From positions 1-26,970 of the forward strand of contig JAAZAH010000016.1 in assembly GCA_012514415.1 (NCBI GenBank): a stretch of DNA of 26,970 bases, given 5' to 3'. This DNA is from Sandaracinaceae bacterium (GTDB taxonomy: Bacteria > Myxococcota_A > Polyangia > Polyangiales > Houyiibacteriaceae). How positions within the stretch are numbered: the stretch's first letter is position 1; the number at the start of each line of letters is the position of its first letter. A model generated the notes under the pieces. The model ran no database searches. It was not told the origin of the DNA and worked only from the letters and a program-made list of their open reading frames with translations. Shown here in pieces: positions 16,098 to 24,303 of the stretch. The position numbers and the translations under genes were made by a program.

Positions 16098-17203
16098 GCG
16101 AAGCGGCCGTCGGCGCGACGGAGAGCCTTTCTCTCCTCTCGCTCACAAGCGATGACTTCGTACGCGAAGCAGGAAAGAGACTTCCGCGCGGGAGCGGAAA
16201 AGCACGGGCAATTTTTCGTCATATGAGTTCGAGCGGGCGGTTTGAACCCGAAACGTTCGGTCTGTCGAATGAGGCATGCGCAGCGTATCGCCGCCAGTTT
16301 CGCTTCGAGCTCCCAGTCGTGAAACAGATTCGCGAGGAAGCCTCCGAGTTTGGGATGACGGCCAAGGCTGTGCTCGGTCTTTCAGATGGTTACGAGATCG
16401 AATGCGTTTTCATCCCGATGGGCGGCGAAAAGTACACCCTCTGCATCTCGAGCCAGGTCGGCTGCAAGATGGGCTGCGCTTTTTGCGAGACCGCGCGTCT
16501 TGGGCTCATCCGAAAGCTCGATACGTCCGAGATCATCGCTCAGCTTTACGTCGCCCGTTTCGAACTTGGGTGGGACTTCAAGAACGTCGTCTTCATGGGC
16601 ATGGGCGAGGCACTCGACAACTACGAAGCCGTGGTCCAAGCCATTCGCGTGATGAACGATCCTGGAGGACTCGGCATGGCCCAAGAGCGCATCACGGTAT
16701 GCACCGTTGGGCACGCCGAAGGGATTCGCCGGCTCGCGGGCGAGGGCTTCAAACGGCTCAACCTGAGCATCAGCCTGAACGCCGTCGAGGATGCACTTCG
16801 CCGGGAGATCATGCCCATTCACCGACGCTTCGATTTGCGCGCCGTGCAGGAAGCGTTGATCGCCTATCGCCCGCGTGAAAGCTTCGCCTTCGGCGTGAAC
16901 TATTGTCTCATGCCGGGCATCAACGATCGCGAAGAAGACGCGCGCGGCGTGGCTGAGTTTTGTGCGCCAATTGGGCGCGCGCTCGTCAATATCATTCCCT
17001 ACAATCCGGGAAATCAGCCGCTCACCCGGGCGCCAAGCGAAGAAGAGACCGAGCGATTTATCGGACTCCTCCGGGCGCAAGGGCTCGTGGTACGAAGGCG
17101 TCTGACGAAGGGACGGAGCGTGATGGCGGCATGCGGCCAGCTCGGCAATGTCGAGCTGCGTGAACGGCGGCGAAAGCTACGAATCGCGTCTCAACCAGGC
17201 TGA
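16094..17203 (+). CDS. RlmN/Cfr-family radical SAM methyltransferase, divergent subgroup
   Basis: A 369-residue radical SAM enzyme of the family that methylates A2503 of 23S rRNA (RlmN also modifies A37 of some tRNAs). The FeS cluster motif CKMGCAFC has Cys124, Cys128 and Cys131. The two extra catalytic cysteines of RlmN are both present: Cys117 (TLCISSQVG) and Cys347 (AACGQL), corresponding to E. coli Cys118 and Cys355. The SAM-binding GMGE motif appears as VFMGMGEALDNY. The segment after the cluster reads ETARLGLIRKL instead of the usual S/ATAxQG-x-RNL, and the later FGVNYCLMPGIND segment also differs from standard RlmN. It may be a distinct subgroup; whether a standard RlmN exists elsewhere is not visible. 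GTG 16094 overlaps the der stop (GTGA). Confidence 0.88.
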   Translation: MSEAAVGATESLSLLSLTSDDFVREAGKRLPRGSGKARAIFRHMSSSGRFEPETFGLSNEACAAYRRQFRFELPVVKQIREEASEFGMTAKAVLGLSDGYEIECVFIPMGGEKYTLCISSQVGCKMGCAFCETARLGLIRKLDTSEIIAQLYVARFELGWDFKNVVFMGMGEALDNYEAVVQAIRVMNDPGGLGMAQERITVCTVGHAEGIRRLAGEGFKRLNLSISLNAVEDALRREIMPIHRRFDLRAVQEALIAYRPRESFAFGVNYCLMPGINDREEDARGVAEFCAPIGRALVNIIPYNPGNQPLTRAPSEEETERFIGLLRAQGLVVRRRLTKGRSVMAACGQLGNVELRERRRKLRIASQPG

Positions 17204-17658
17204 TCTTCTCCACCCTCGACGGGTTCGGTGAGAAAGTGCGCATTCGCCGCGGCCACGAGCTTCGTGGGATCGTTTTGATACGCCATCACACGGAGGTTCG
17301 TCACGCGCCGGCCCTGGCGAATGAGTTCGGCCCGGCAGAATGTATCTTCGAAGTTCGCTTGGCGAACGTACTCGATGGTGAGGCTGATGGTCTTTGGGAT
17401 GGTGAGCGCGCTCGAAAGGTGAAGCGCGTTGAACGTCCCGGTGAACTCGAGGAGCGCACCGATCGCCCCGCCGTGGAGGGCTCCAACGCGGCCATTGCCG
17501 ATGAGGTGTTCGGCAAAGGGAAGATGGCCAATGAGTCCCTCGCCCAAGGGATCGCGTTCAAAACGGATGCCCAAAAAATCCGCATAGGGGATGTGCGGGA
17601 GGATGGAAGAATAATCTCCCGTCTCACGGGCGCGTAGTACGGCTTCACGGAGATTCAT
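17191..17658 (-). CDS. PaaI-like hotdog-fold thioesterase, gene 2 of a pair
   Basis: A 155-residue hotdog-fold acyl-CoA thioesterase-like protein. The core helix carries the PaaI-type motif LHGGAIGALLEFTG (HGG at 62-64), with Glu71 at the position of the usual acidic catalytic residue. The second half has the expected antiparallel strands (TISLTIEYVRQA, then CRAELIRQGRRVTNLRVMAY). ATG 17658 overlaps the stop of the upstream thioesterase gene by 4 bp (ATGA). Its 3' end overlaps the convergent rlmN-like gene by 13 bp. The substrate is unknown; the family includes phenylacetyl-CoA and general acyl-CoA thioesterases. Confidence 0.85.
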   Translation of the reverse strand: MNLREAVLRARETGDYSSILPHIPYADFLGIRFERDPLGEGLIGHLPFAEHLIGNGRVGALHGGAIGALLEFTGTFNALHLSSALTIPKTISLTIEYVRQANFEDTFCRAELIRQGRRVTNLRVMAYQNDPTKLVAAANAHFLTEPVEGGEDQPG

Positions 17659-18149
17659 GCCTGATCCTTCTTTGCGGAACGCTCTGTGAACGCCTCTTGC
17701 ATTTTGGAGATATCGAAAGGCATGAGCGCAAAGGTCGCCGATGAAGTGGCGATAAGCTCATCCTTGGAATCGATGAAGGTCTCGGCGCGGACAAAGGCGA
17801 TATGGCGGGTGGTGTGGTAGCACTGCGCTTCGCAGAGAAGCGTCTCTCCGGGGGGCGCGGGCTTCATATAGTCGATGCGCAGATCGAGGGTCGCTGCGCG
17901 CGATTTTCCGCGGATTTTCGACATGACAGCGGCGCCGGAACATGAGTCCATGAACGCGGTGATGACGCCGCCGTGGATGACACCCGTTTCGGGATGACCG
18001 GCAAAGCGCGGATTGTAATCGAGGGCAAAGCGGACGTATTCGCGACTGATGTCGAGGAAGCGCATCCCAATCGCCTTATTGTGCGGCACGCCGTCGATGA
18101 AGAACTTCTGGATAAAGCCTCCGATTTGCGCTTTTTTCTCAGCGTCCAT
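17655..18149 (-). CDS. PaaI-like hotdog-fold thioesterase, gene 1 of a pair
   Basis: A 164-residue hotdog-fold protein of the PaaI group. The motif VIHGGVITAFMDSCSGAAV (HGG at 59-61, Asp68 as the likely acidic catalytic residue) and the strands LDLRIDYMKPAPPGETLLCE and AFVRAETF are typical. ATG 18149 is chosen; TTG 18158 is a possible earlier start, and neither shows a good ribosome-binding site. The two adjacent, overlapping paralogues suggest a heteromeric enzyme or two related substrates. Asp here versus Glu in the partner means the active sites are not identical. Two matching dyads lie 41-93 bp upstream of this start. Confidence 0.85.
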   Translation of the reverse strand: MDAEKKAQIGGFIQKFFIDGVPHNKAIGMRFLDISREYVRFALDYNPRFAGHPETGVIHGGVITAFMDSCSGAAVMSKIRGKSRAATLDLRIDYMKPAPPGETLLCEAQCYHTTRHIAFVRAETFIDSKDELIATSSATFALMPFDISKMQEAFTERSAKKDQA

Positions 18150-18543
18150 GCTTGGCAATAGCAGGTTTCGTGAAGCGAGGCCTGTCGAAGCACGCTGCGT
18201 GCGGCAGATCGAGGTGGATGCGCCGGGGCACGCGGCGTGCCCGATCCTTGCGGCAAATGTGTAATATTACCTCCACAACGCACAAGAGCCCATGCCATCG
18301 CTCATCCGCGAAGAAAAACGCAAAAGATACACGCGCCGATCCATCCGTTCGAATGCATCCGCGCGACGAAGCCCGCGTGCGGCGTGCCTTGCGCCAACCT
18401 AGGACTACTTTCGGCTCAACTTTACCCGAAGGCAAAACGGGCTAGAACCAACGAGCGCTCCAATCGGAATCGGTCCGCCAACACCTTGCTTCGGTCGAGC
18501 CGAACGACGCGCTCCGAAAAACGCTCCCCCTTTTGATTCACCC
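18150..18543. other. Divergent intergenic region, thioesterases / uvrA
   Basis: These 394 bp separate the thioesterase pair (-) from uvrA (+). The region holds two matching dyads (listed separately), a perfect 10-bp AT palindrome GTAATATTAC (18261-18270) and a direct repeat GCGTGC-G-GCGTGC (18375-18387). Short ORFs here look random. I could not recognise an SOS (LexA) box before uvrA. Confidence 0.55.
18190..18242. promoter_or_regulatory. Two matching GCACGC-N-GCGTGC dyads, operator candidate
   Basis: The perfect dyad GCACGC-T-GCGTGC (18190-18202) recurs as GCACGC-G-GCGTGC (18228-18240), the second extended to 8-bp arms (GGGCACGC/GCGTGCCC, 18226-18242). The centres are 38 bp apart and both lie just upstream of the thioesterase pair. 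Two copies with identical arms in a promoter region is the usual look of binding sites for a dimeric regulator. Which regulator is unknown. Chance in GC-rich DNA is possible but less likely for two copies. Confidence 0.45.
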
Positions 18544-21500
18544 ATGAAGCCCATCGAGCTCCGCGGCGCGACCACCAACAACCTTAAGGGCGTCGATCTG
18601 CGCATCGAGCGCGGCGAACTCCTCGCTCTCGTCGGGCCGAGCGGCGCAGGAAAATCTTCGCTCGCCTTCGCCACGCTCTATGCCGAAGGTCAGCGGCGAT
18701 ACATCGAAAGCTTCAGCGCCTACGCGCGGCAATTCCTCGAACGTCTCCCCCGACCGCCCGTCGAATCGCTCGAACCGATCCCCGCCGCCGTCGCCGTCGA
18801 TCGGAAAGGCCCCGTCAAGACGAGCCGCTCGACCGTCGGCACGATGACCGAGATTGCCGATTACGCGAAGGATCTTTGGGCGCGCGTCGCCGTCCCCCAC
18901 TGCCCCCTCACCGGCGAAGCCATTCGGCCCGAACCGCCGGACGAGGTAGCGGCGCGCCTCCTCGATGAGCATCCCGGCGCACGAATCACCGTCACGGCAC
19001 CACTCCGCTTGAGTACGGCCGAAGCCTTCCTCGAGCTCCGCGAGACGCTCATCGGGGATGGCTATCGCCGCGTCCATTTTCAAGGCGCGGCGCGGGATCT
19101 CGACGAGCTTCGCCCAAGCGATTTGCTCCCCAAACGGAAGAATAGAGCGGACGCCGAGCGAGCCCCTCGAAGCTGCGGCTCACCTCCCGAGGACGAGCCC
19201 CTCGACGTCCTTATCGACCGCCTCGTCGTGCGCTCGGAGGATCGCTCTCGCCTCATCGAGGCGATCGAGGCCGCATACCGGCTCAGTGAAGGTCGCGTGC
19301 GCATCCATCTCAAAGATGGCGGCATTGTCCAATTCAGCCGCGATCGCGACTGTCCCACCTGTGAGATCTCCTACCGCGATCCCTCGCCGGCGATGTTCAG
19401 CTTCAATAGCGCGCTCGGGGCTTGCCCCGAATGCCGCGGATTTGGTCGCGTGATCGGCCTCGACCTGCGCCGCGCGCTCCCCGATCCCCAAAAGAGCATC
19501 AACCAAGGGGCCATCGCACCATTTTCGGGAAAAGCGACCGAATGGGAGCGCCGACTCCTTCGCCGTGACGCGCTCGCGGCGGGCATCGATCTCGATAAAC
19601 CGATCGGCGAGTTCACCCCGGATGAACGCGATTTCTTGCTCCACGGAGCGCCGGGGAAGCGCTTTCCACGGAGCTGGGGCGGTCTCTTCCGTTGGTTCGA
19701 ATGGCTCGAGACGAAAGCGTATAAGATGCACGTGCGCGTCTTTTTGGCGCGTTACCGAGCCTACGATGAATGCCCGCGCTGTAAGGGAGCCCGCCTCCGC
19801 CCCGAGCCGCTCCTCTACCGCATCCACGACAAAAACATTGCCGAGTTCTTTGCGATGCCCGTGAGCGATGCGATCGCCTTTCTCACGAGTGCTCGAAAGG
19901 AGCTCGAAGCGAATAAAGCGGCTCAGCTTCTCTTCGATGAGTGCCTTTCGCGTCTTCGCTTCCTCGAAGAGGTTGGCCTTTCCTATCTTTCACTCGATCG
20001 CCAGAGCCGCACGCTGAGCGGCGGTGAAACCCAGCGCGTCGCCCTCGCCGGGGCGCTCGGCGCGACCCTCACCAACGCTCTTTTCGTCTTGGACGAGCCG
20101 ACTGCCGGCCTCCACGCCGCCGATAGCGCGCGCCTCGTCCAAATCCTCGACCGGCTTGCCCACGCGGGCAATAGCGTGCTGACGATCGAGCACGAGCAAG
20201 CCATCGTCGAAGGCGCCGATCGCGTCGTCGAACTCGGTCCCGGCTCTGGCGCAACGGGTGGCGAGATCGTTTTTGACGGCACACCAGAAGCGCTTCGCCG
20301 CGCCTCCACCCTCACCGCCCAAGCGTGGAGCAGCCCACTTGAGCCTAAGGCATGTCCACGCACTCCCAAGGGTGAGCTGATCCTGAGAGGCGCAAGCGGC
20401 AATAACCTCAAGAATGCGACGCTCCGCCTCCCGCTCGGTAGCCTCACAGCCATTACCGGCGTAAGCGGCTCCGGCAAGAGCTCCCTCATTTTTGAAACGC
20501 TGCATCCAGCGATCGCCGAAGCCCTTGGCCTCGCCACCGAAAACCCTCCTCTCGCTTTCGAAAGCCTTGAGGGTGGCGAAGCGATCCGAGCCATCGAAGC
20601 AGTGGATCAATCACCTCTTGGGAGGACGTCGAGAGGGAACGTCGCGACCTATCTCACGGCGTGGAACGTGCTGCGAAAACGCCTTAGCGAAACCGACGAG
20701 GCGCGAAGCCGCGGCCTCTCATCGGGTTATTTTTCCCTCAACGTCGAAGGCGGTCGCTGCGAGGTCTGTAAAGGACAAGGCCACGAGACGGTCGAGATGC
20801 AATTTCTTGCCGACGTGAGCTTCCCTTGCGCGAGCTGCGGAGGAAAGCGCTTCACCGAAGAGGCGCTCGAGATCGTCTATGATGGGCTGAACGCCGCCGA
20901 ACTTCTTGATCTCACTGTACTTGAAGCCTCGAGACGGTTCGTAAACGATCGACCCCTCGCGCGCCTCTTGGCGCCGGCCGTGGAGATCGGCCTCGGCTAC
21001 CTCCGGCTCGGACAGCCCCTACAAGCGCTCAGCGGCGGCGAAGCCCAGCGACTCAAACTCGTCTCCGCGCTCAGTCAGCGCGCCGAAGGGACGCTCTTTC
21101 TCTTCGATGAGCCGTCGGTGGGTCTTCATCCATCCGAGGTTGCTCTCCTGCAGCGCGCATTCGATCGGCTCGTCAGCGCCGGCGGGACCGTCGTCGTCGT
21201 CGAGCACGATCTTTCGCTTGCTCTGACCGCCGATCATGTCATCGACCTTGGCCCAGGAGGCGGACCCGAGGGCGGCTCCATCGTCTTCGAAGGAGCCCCC
21301 GCCGAGCTGCTCCGCGCGAGCGGCAAGACCGCGGAAGCCGCTCGGACGCGCGCTTCGTCACCGCCGCGCTCAACCAAACTTCCCGCGAGGCAGCGCGAAA
21401 AGCTCAGCGACGAGCTCATCATTGAAGGCGCGCGCGAACACAACCTAAAAAACCTCTCGATCATGATCCCGACCGATCGTCTCGTCGCCATCGCTGGAAA

Positions 21501-23865
21501 GAGTGGGAGCGGCAAAAGCACACTCGCCTTTGATATCGTCCACTCGGAGGGTCAGCGGCGTTTTCTCGAGACGCTCTCGCCGTACGCGCGGCAATATCTT
21601 CCCCAGCTCCCTCGGCCCGATGTCGATCGCGTCGTCTCGCTTCCTCCGACGGTCGCGCTCGAGCAGCGACTTACGCGCGGAAGTTCGATGTCCACCGTCG
21701 GGACGCTCACGGAGATCGCGCATTTCATCCGCCTGCTCTATGCGCGCGTCGGAAAAATCGATGACGGCGCCGGCGACGGCTCGCTGCGCGGCGTCGTCGC
21801 CCTCGCGAGAGAGGCCGAGAAATTCTACGGACGACGCGGAAAAGCAAAAGTCTACGCGCCCATTGTTCGCGGCCGCAAGGGACTGTTTAAAGACGTCCTC
21901 GAGAGCGCGCGTCGCGAGGGATTTAAAGAGGCGCTCATCGACGGTAAGACGCGTTCAATCCTCACGCTCAAAGCGCTTGAGCGCTACCAGGAGCATGACA
22001 TCTCCCTTCCCATCGCGACGGTCAAATTGAGCGAACGGGAAGAGCTGATTCGCGCGATTCGCGACGCAGCCGAGCGCGCCGACGGCGAGGTTCATCTCCG
22101 CGGGCGAAAAGGCAAGCTTACTCTCCGTCTCGAACCCGAGGACGATCGAATCGTCGAGCTTGATCCGCGACTCTTCTCTTTCAATACACGCCAAGGCGCG
22201 TGCCCCCGTTGCGATGGCGAAGGAGCGCTCATCGCGAAGAAAAAGGGGCGGCGCGAGACGGAACGCCGCATATGCCCGGCTTGTAAGGGCACGCGCCTTT
22301 CGGATTTCGCGCGCTCCGTCTCCGTCGACGGCACCTATCTTCATGAGCTGCTGGGCCTTGATATCGCCCAGCTGAAAGAGCGAATCGCCACGATGCGTTT
22401 TGAAGGAAAGGCGCTGGCGGTGGCCGGGCCCGTCCTCAAAGAAATTGAACGGCGCCTCGATTTTCTGATCGCGATTGGGCTCGATTATCTCGCCCTCGAT
22501 CGGAGCGAAGACAGCCTGAGCGGCGGAGAATCACAGCGGGTTCGACTCGCCGCACAGCTCGGCTCCGGCCTCACGGGCATCCTCTACGTCCTCGACGAGC
22601 CCACCATTGGCCTCCACGCAACGGATACGCATCGCCTGATTCGCGCGATGCGCGGGCTTGTCAAACAAGGAAATGGCGTGATCGTCGTCGAGCACGATAG
22701 CGACGTGCTCCTCGCGGCGGATCACCTCATCGATATTGGACCGAGCGGTGGGAATCGCGGCGGAGAGATCCTCGCTGAAGGGCCGCCGGAAAAGCTTCGC
22801 TCAGAGCAGCTGGGCATCACCCTCCCCTCGATCGACGCGCCCTTCGAGCGCCGCCTCCCCCGGCCGAAATCCGAGCATTGGATCGAGCTCAAAGGTGCGA
22901 GCGGACACAATCTTCAAGAGATCGACATCGCCATCCCCGCAGAGCGCCTCACGCTCATCACGGGTGTGAGCGGCTCGGGCAAAAGCTCGCTCATCCGCGG
23001 CACTCTTCTACCTGCGGTCAAAGACGCGCTCGGCTTTGTGACAGAAGGAGCGCTTCCCTTTCGCTCGATCGCGCTTCCGCCCACGATCCACCGGGCCGTC
23101 GAGGTCGATCAAAGTCCGATCGGCAGGACCCCCCGCTCCGTACCCGCGACCTACCTCGGGATCTGGGACGCGATCCGCGCGCTGCTCGCCGCAACCCCCG
23201 ATGCGCGGGCTCGTGGCTATACGGCCTCGCGCTTTTCTTTCAACGTCAAAGAGGGTCGCTGTCCGAGCTGTGAGGGAAATGGCGTCATCGTCGAAGAAAT
23301 GGCCTTCCTTCCAAGCGTCGAATTCGAATGCGAGAGCTGCAAAGGTCAGCGCTTCAGCCCCGAAACGCTCGAGATTCGTTTCCGTGGTCTCTCCGCCGGC
23401 GAGATCCTCAACCTCGAGATCGATGAAGCGATCCCCGTCTTCGAAGCGCTCCCCAAGATCGCCGAACCGCTCCGGCGGATGAGCGCGCTTGGGCTCGGCT
23501 ATCTCCGGCTTGGGCAGCGTTCGAGCACGCTAAGTGGAGGCGAGGCCCAGCGGCTGAAACTCGTCACGGAGCTCGGCGCTACACAAAAGGCCGGGACGCT
23601 CTACATCCTCGACGAGCCATCCACGGGTCTGCATCGGGAAGACGTAAAACGCCTCCTCGACCTCTTGGAGCGATTCGTCGAGCGAGGCGATACGGTCGTA
23701 GTGATCGAACACCATCTCGACCTCATTGCTTCCGCAGATCACATCATCGACCTTGGCCCCGCCGGAGGGACGCGCGGCGGCAAGCTCCTCGGCTCCGGAC
23801 CGCCCGAGGCGATTGCAGAGAGCCGCGCGAGCCCGACGGCGCGCGTCCTCAAGCCGCTGCTCTAG
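18544..23865 (+). CDS. uvrA: Tandem-fused UvrA, two UvrA-like halves with four ABC ATPase cassettes
   Basis: A 1773-residue UvrA, about twice the usual length of about 940. UvrA is the damage-recognition ATPase of nucleotide excision repair. Copy 1 covers about 1-935 and copy 2 about 956-1773, joined by a short Ser/Pro/Arg linker. Walker A motifs start at 31 (GPSGAGKS), 639 (GVSGSGKS), 985 (GKSGSGKS) and 1474 (GVSGSGKS). Signatures start at 491 (LSGGETQ), 829 (LSGGEAQ), 1325 (LSGGESQ) and 1663 (LSGGEAQ). Each is followed by a DEP Walker B. Copy 1 has the full zinc set: Cys270/273 with 294/297, Cys410/413, and Cys739/742 with 762/765. Copy 2 lacks the first pair and keeps 1220/1223 and 1244/1247 only 21 residues apart, plus 1573/1576 with 1596/1599. 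The RGRKG stretch of the UvrB-binding segment is seen only in copy 2 (1109-1113). Double-length UvrA is known, for example in Chlamydia. No Shine-Dalgarno sequence precedes ATG 18544. Confidence 0.95.
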   Translation: MKPIELRGATTNNLKGVDLRIERGELLALVGPSGAGKSSLAFATLYAEGQRRYIESFSAYARQFLERLPRPPVESLEPIPAAVAVDRKGPVKTSRSTVGTMTEIADYAKDLWARVAVPHCPLTGEAIRPEPPDEVAARLLDEHPGARITVTAPLRLSTAEAFLELRETLIGDGYRRVHFQGAARDLDELRPSDLLPKRKNRADAERAPRSCGSPPEDEPLDVLIDRLVVRSEDRSRLIEAIEAAYRLSEGRVRIHLKDGGIVQFSRDRDCPTCEISYRDPSPAMFSFNSALGACPECRGFGRVIGLDLRRALPDPQKSINQGAIAPFSGKATEWERRLLRRDALAAGIDLDKPIGEFTPDERDFLLHGAPGKRFPRSWGGLFRWFEWLETKAYKMHVRVFLARYRAYDECPRCKGARLRPEPLLYRIHDKNIAEFFAMPVSDAIAFLTSARKELEANKAAQLLFDECLSRLRFLEEVGLSYLSLDRQSRTLSGGETQRVALAGALGATLTNALFVLDEPTAGLHAADSARLVQILDRLAHAGNSVLTIEHEQAIVEGADRVVELGPGSGATGGEIVFDGTPEALRRASTLTAQAWSSPLEPKACPRTPKGELILRGASGNNLKNATLRLPLGSLTAITGVSGSGKSSLIFETLHPAIAEALGLATENPPLAFESLEGGEAIRAIEAVDQSPLGRTSRGNVATYLTAWNVLRKRLSETDEARSRGLSSGYFSLNVEGGRCEVCKGQGHETVEMQFLADVSFPCASCGGKRFTEEALEIVYDGLNAAELLDLTVLEASRRFVNDRPLARLLAPAVEIGLGYLRLGQPLQALSGGEAQRLKLVSALSQRAEGTLFLFDEPSVGLHPSEVALLQRAFDRLVSAGGTVVVVEHDLSLALTADHVIDLGPGGGPEGGSIVFEGAPAELLRASGKTAEAARTRASSPPRSTKLPARQREKLSDELIIEGAREHNLKNLSIMIPTDRLVAIAGKSGSGKSTLAFDIVHSEGQRRFLETLSPYARQYLPQLPRPDVDRVVSLPPTVALEQRLTRGSSMSTVGTLTEIAHFIRLLYARVGKIDDGAGDGSLRGVVALAREAEKFYGRRGKAKVYAPIVRGRKGLFKDVLESARREGFKEALIDGKTRSILTLKALERYQEHDISLPIATVKLSEREELIRAIRDAAERADGEVHLRGRKGKLTLRLEPEDDRIVELDPRLFSFNTRQGACPRCDGEGALIAKKKGRRETERRICPACKGTRLSDFARSVSVDGTYLHELLGLDIAQLKERIATMRFEGKALAVAGPVLKEIERRLDFLIAIGLDYLALDRSEDSLSGGESQRVRLAAQLGSGLTGILYVLDEPTIGLHATDTHRLIRAMRGLVKQGNGVIVVEHDSDVLLAADHLIDIGPSGGNRGGEILAEGPPEKLRSEQLGITLPSIDAPFERRLPRPKSEHWIELKGASGHNLQEIDIAIPAERLTLITGVSGSGKSSLIRGTLLPAVKDALGFVTEGALPFRSIALPPTIHRAVEVDQSPIGRTPRSVPATYLGIWDAIRALLAATPDARARGYTASRFSFNVKEGRCPSCEGNGVIVEEMAFLPSVEFECESCKGQRFSPETLEIRFRGLSAGEILNLEIDEAIPVFEALPKIAEPLRRMSALGLGYLRLGQRSSTLSGGEAQRLKLVTELGATQKAGTLYILDEPSTGLHREDVKRLLDLLERFVERGDTVVVIEHHLDLIASADHIIDLGPAGGTRGGKLLGSGPPEAIAESRASPTARVLKPLL

Positions 23866-23871
23866 TCGCAG

Positions 23872-24303
23872 TCAGCCGGCGCCCACACAGCCCGCACAAC
23901 GGCCGCGAACTTGGACCTCGGCGATCTCGACCTCGCGCGCGGCCTCGGTAATCTGAATCGCTTCTTCGGGGAGGCAAGAGAGCTCACCGCAATCGTTACA
24001 GACGAAATGCGGATGCGCATCGTGCGCCGCCCCTTCGCTTCGCGGCATTTCGTAGCGCCAAACGTTATCGCCAAGCTGCGCGCGGACGAGGATGCCGGCC
24101 TCGGTAAGCGAGAGGAGGTTCCGGTAGATGGTCGCTCGATCGAGCGTGTGATGCGCCAAGCGCTCCGTCAGCTCGCCATGGCTTATCGGCGCATCGACGG
24201 AGTCGAGCTCTCGCAGAATCACCATCCGCTGATCGGTGAGCCTGAGGCCCTTTTGGACGAGGAGTCGGCGGAGCCGCTCATCTCTCGTATCGGCGATCGA
24301 CAT
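23872..24303 (-). CDS. Fur-family metalloregulator
   Basis: A 143-residue DNA-binding regulator of the Fur/Zur/PerR family. The winged-helix part has LRLTDQRMVILRELDSV, then ISHGELTERLA and the recognition helix DRATIYRNLLSLTEAGIL. The dimer/metal part has AHPHFVCNDCGELSC and, at the C-terminus, GRCAGC, so both CxxC pairs of the structural zinc site are present. By alignment with E. coli Fur, ligands equivalent to His33, Glu81, His88 and His90 seem kept. The second metal site (His87, Asp89, Glu108, His125) looks lost. ATG 24303 is chosen although AGGGAG directly abuts it; TTG 24330 is an alternative. It converges on uvrA with 6 bp between stops. The sensed signal (iron, zinc or peroxide) is undecided. 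Confidence 0.85.
   Translation of the reverse strand: MSIADTRDERLRRLLVQKGLRLTDQRMVILRELDSVDAPISHGELTERLAHHTLDRATIYRNLLSLTEAGILVRAQLGDNVWRYEMPRSEGAAHDAHPHFVCNDCGELSCLPEEAIQITEAAREVEIAEVQVRGRCAGCVGAG

Noticed and set aside
18150..18543. LexA/SOS box in front of uvrA
   Set aside because: I looked for CTGT-N-ACAG-type and GAAC/GTTC-type dyads and found none. Other LexA types cannot be excluded.
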